A DNA stretch of 17,642 nt from positions 1 through 17,642 of the forward strand of contig JASCIV010000521.1 of the NCBI GenBank assembly GCA_030374735.1, given 5' to 3'. The notes below the pieces were generated by a model. That model had not been told where the DNA came from and ran no database searches. It was given only the letters and a program-made list of their open reading frames with translations. The translations under genes and the position numbers were made by a program. Positions 17,279 through 17,642 of the stretch are shown here, in pieces. Source of the stretch: Gracilaria caudata (lineage: Eukaryota > Rhodophyta > Florideophyceae > Gracilariales > Gracilariaceae). The stretch's first letter is position 1, and every line of letters starts with the position of its first letter.

Positions 17279-17642
17279 GATATGGACGAAATGTGGGCAT
17301 TTAAGTCGAAAATTTGGGAAAACGTATAACTCGTCAAAAAAAAAACAACTTTTGCCCTAAGAGGCATGTGGATATCCCAATGATACGCTCTCGATGCGCA
17401 TAATGTACACGTATGATTTTCGGAAACGAACATCACTTGTTGCATCCGTCGCAGATCGCTGGAGTGTCTAATGTATGCCAGCAGAAGTCACTTGGATATC
17501 TGAAATTTTGGATATCCGAATTGTAGTGCAATGGAGGGGTCTCCCAGTAGGGTGCATGGTGTGGTGAATGGTGCATGGTTGGTGTGGAGGCTACATTGCT
17601 GGTCCCCACGTGTCGGGTTGGCATTGCTGTATTATTGCTCTT
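17279..17642. other. Right edge, no gene seen
   Basis: Contains a run of A near 17336-17345 (T-run on the minus strand) inside the open upstream part of the minus-strand gene, which could hide another slip in frame. Further right, GGATATC/GATATCC-type short palindromes occur near 17491-17520. No supported gene. Confidence 0.35.

Noticed and set aside
1..17642. Reassigned stop codons (alternative genetic code)
   Set aside because: TAA, TAG and TGA all occur both inside frames and at plausible ends, and frameshifts accompany them; decay explains both.
1..17642. CRISPR arrays, tRNA or rRNA genes, Shine-Dalgarno operons
   Set aside because: No regular repeat-spacer pattern, no tRNA arm signatures and no bacterial gene spacing; the ATGA overlap at 847 is a lone case.

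Overview
The window looks like nuclear DNA of a microbial eukaryote (alga or other protist). Genes lie on both strands, are mostly single-exon where they can be read, and carry eukaryote-type domains: a GATA-like zinc finger with a coiled coil, GCC2/GCC3 cysteine-rich repeats and Ser-rich low-complexity proteins. I see no operon structure, no Shine-Dalgarno pattern, no tRNA or rRNA gene and no CRISPR array. The lineage cannot be fixed from this sequence alone.

Layout. 1-1260 (+): an unrecognised broken gene, then a small helical ORF. 1311-2753 (-): an aminoglycoside-phosphotransferase/choline-kinase-like (APH) gene split by one in-frame TAG. 3467-4171 (+): a small helical ORF. 4220-5066 (-): a GC-rich, acidic gene with a frameshift and a TGA. 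5239-5592 (-): a small Cys-rich zinc-binding ORF. 6133-6642 (+): another small helical ORF that seems related to the one ending at 4171. 6781-6897: a possible LINE tail. 7648-8247 (+): an intact GATA-like/coiled-coil gene. 8265-8659 (+): a broken GCC2/GCC3 repeat gene. 8660-12670: an AT-rich, gene-poor stretch holding two diverged copies of one dead gene (9083-9985), further coding fragments and a striking foldback/tandem-repeat array (11781-12261). 12859-15478 (+): a long Ser-rich gene with internal 79-residue repeats and a C-terminal domain resembling a Cys/His peptidase, interrupted by one TGA and three frame changes. 15955-17278 (-): an unrecognised gene broken by a frameshift and a TAG.

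The main theme is decay. At least eight reading frames continue, apparently as the same protein, on both sides of a single stop codon (TGA, TAG or TAA), and several also change frame. In the two paralogous copies near 9.1-9.8 kb each stop lies where the other copy has a sense codon, which argues for independent pseudogenisation. Only the GATA-like gene, the Cys-rich ORF and the small helical ORFs look intact. The most interesting points are the three related small helical ORFs, the foldback array, the peptidase-like Ser-rich protein and the duplicated dead gene. No shared pathway linking the genes can be shown.
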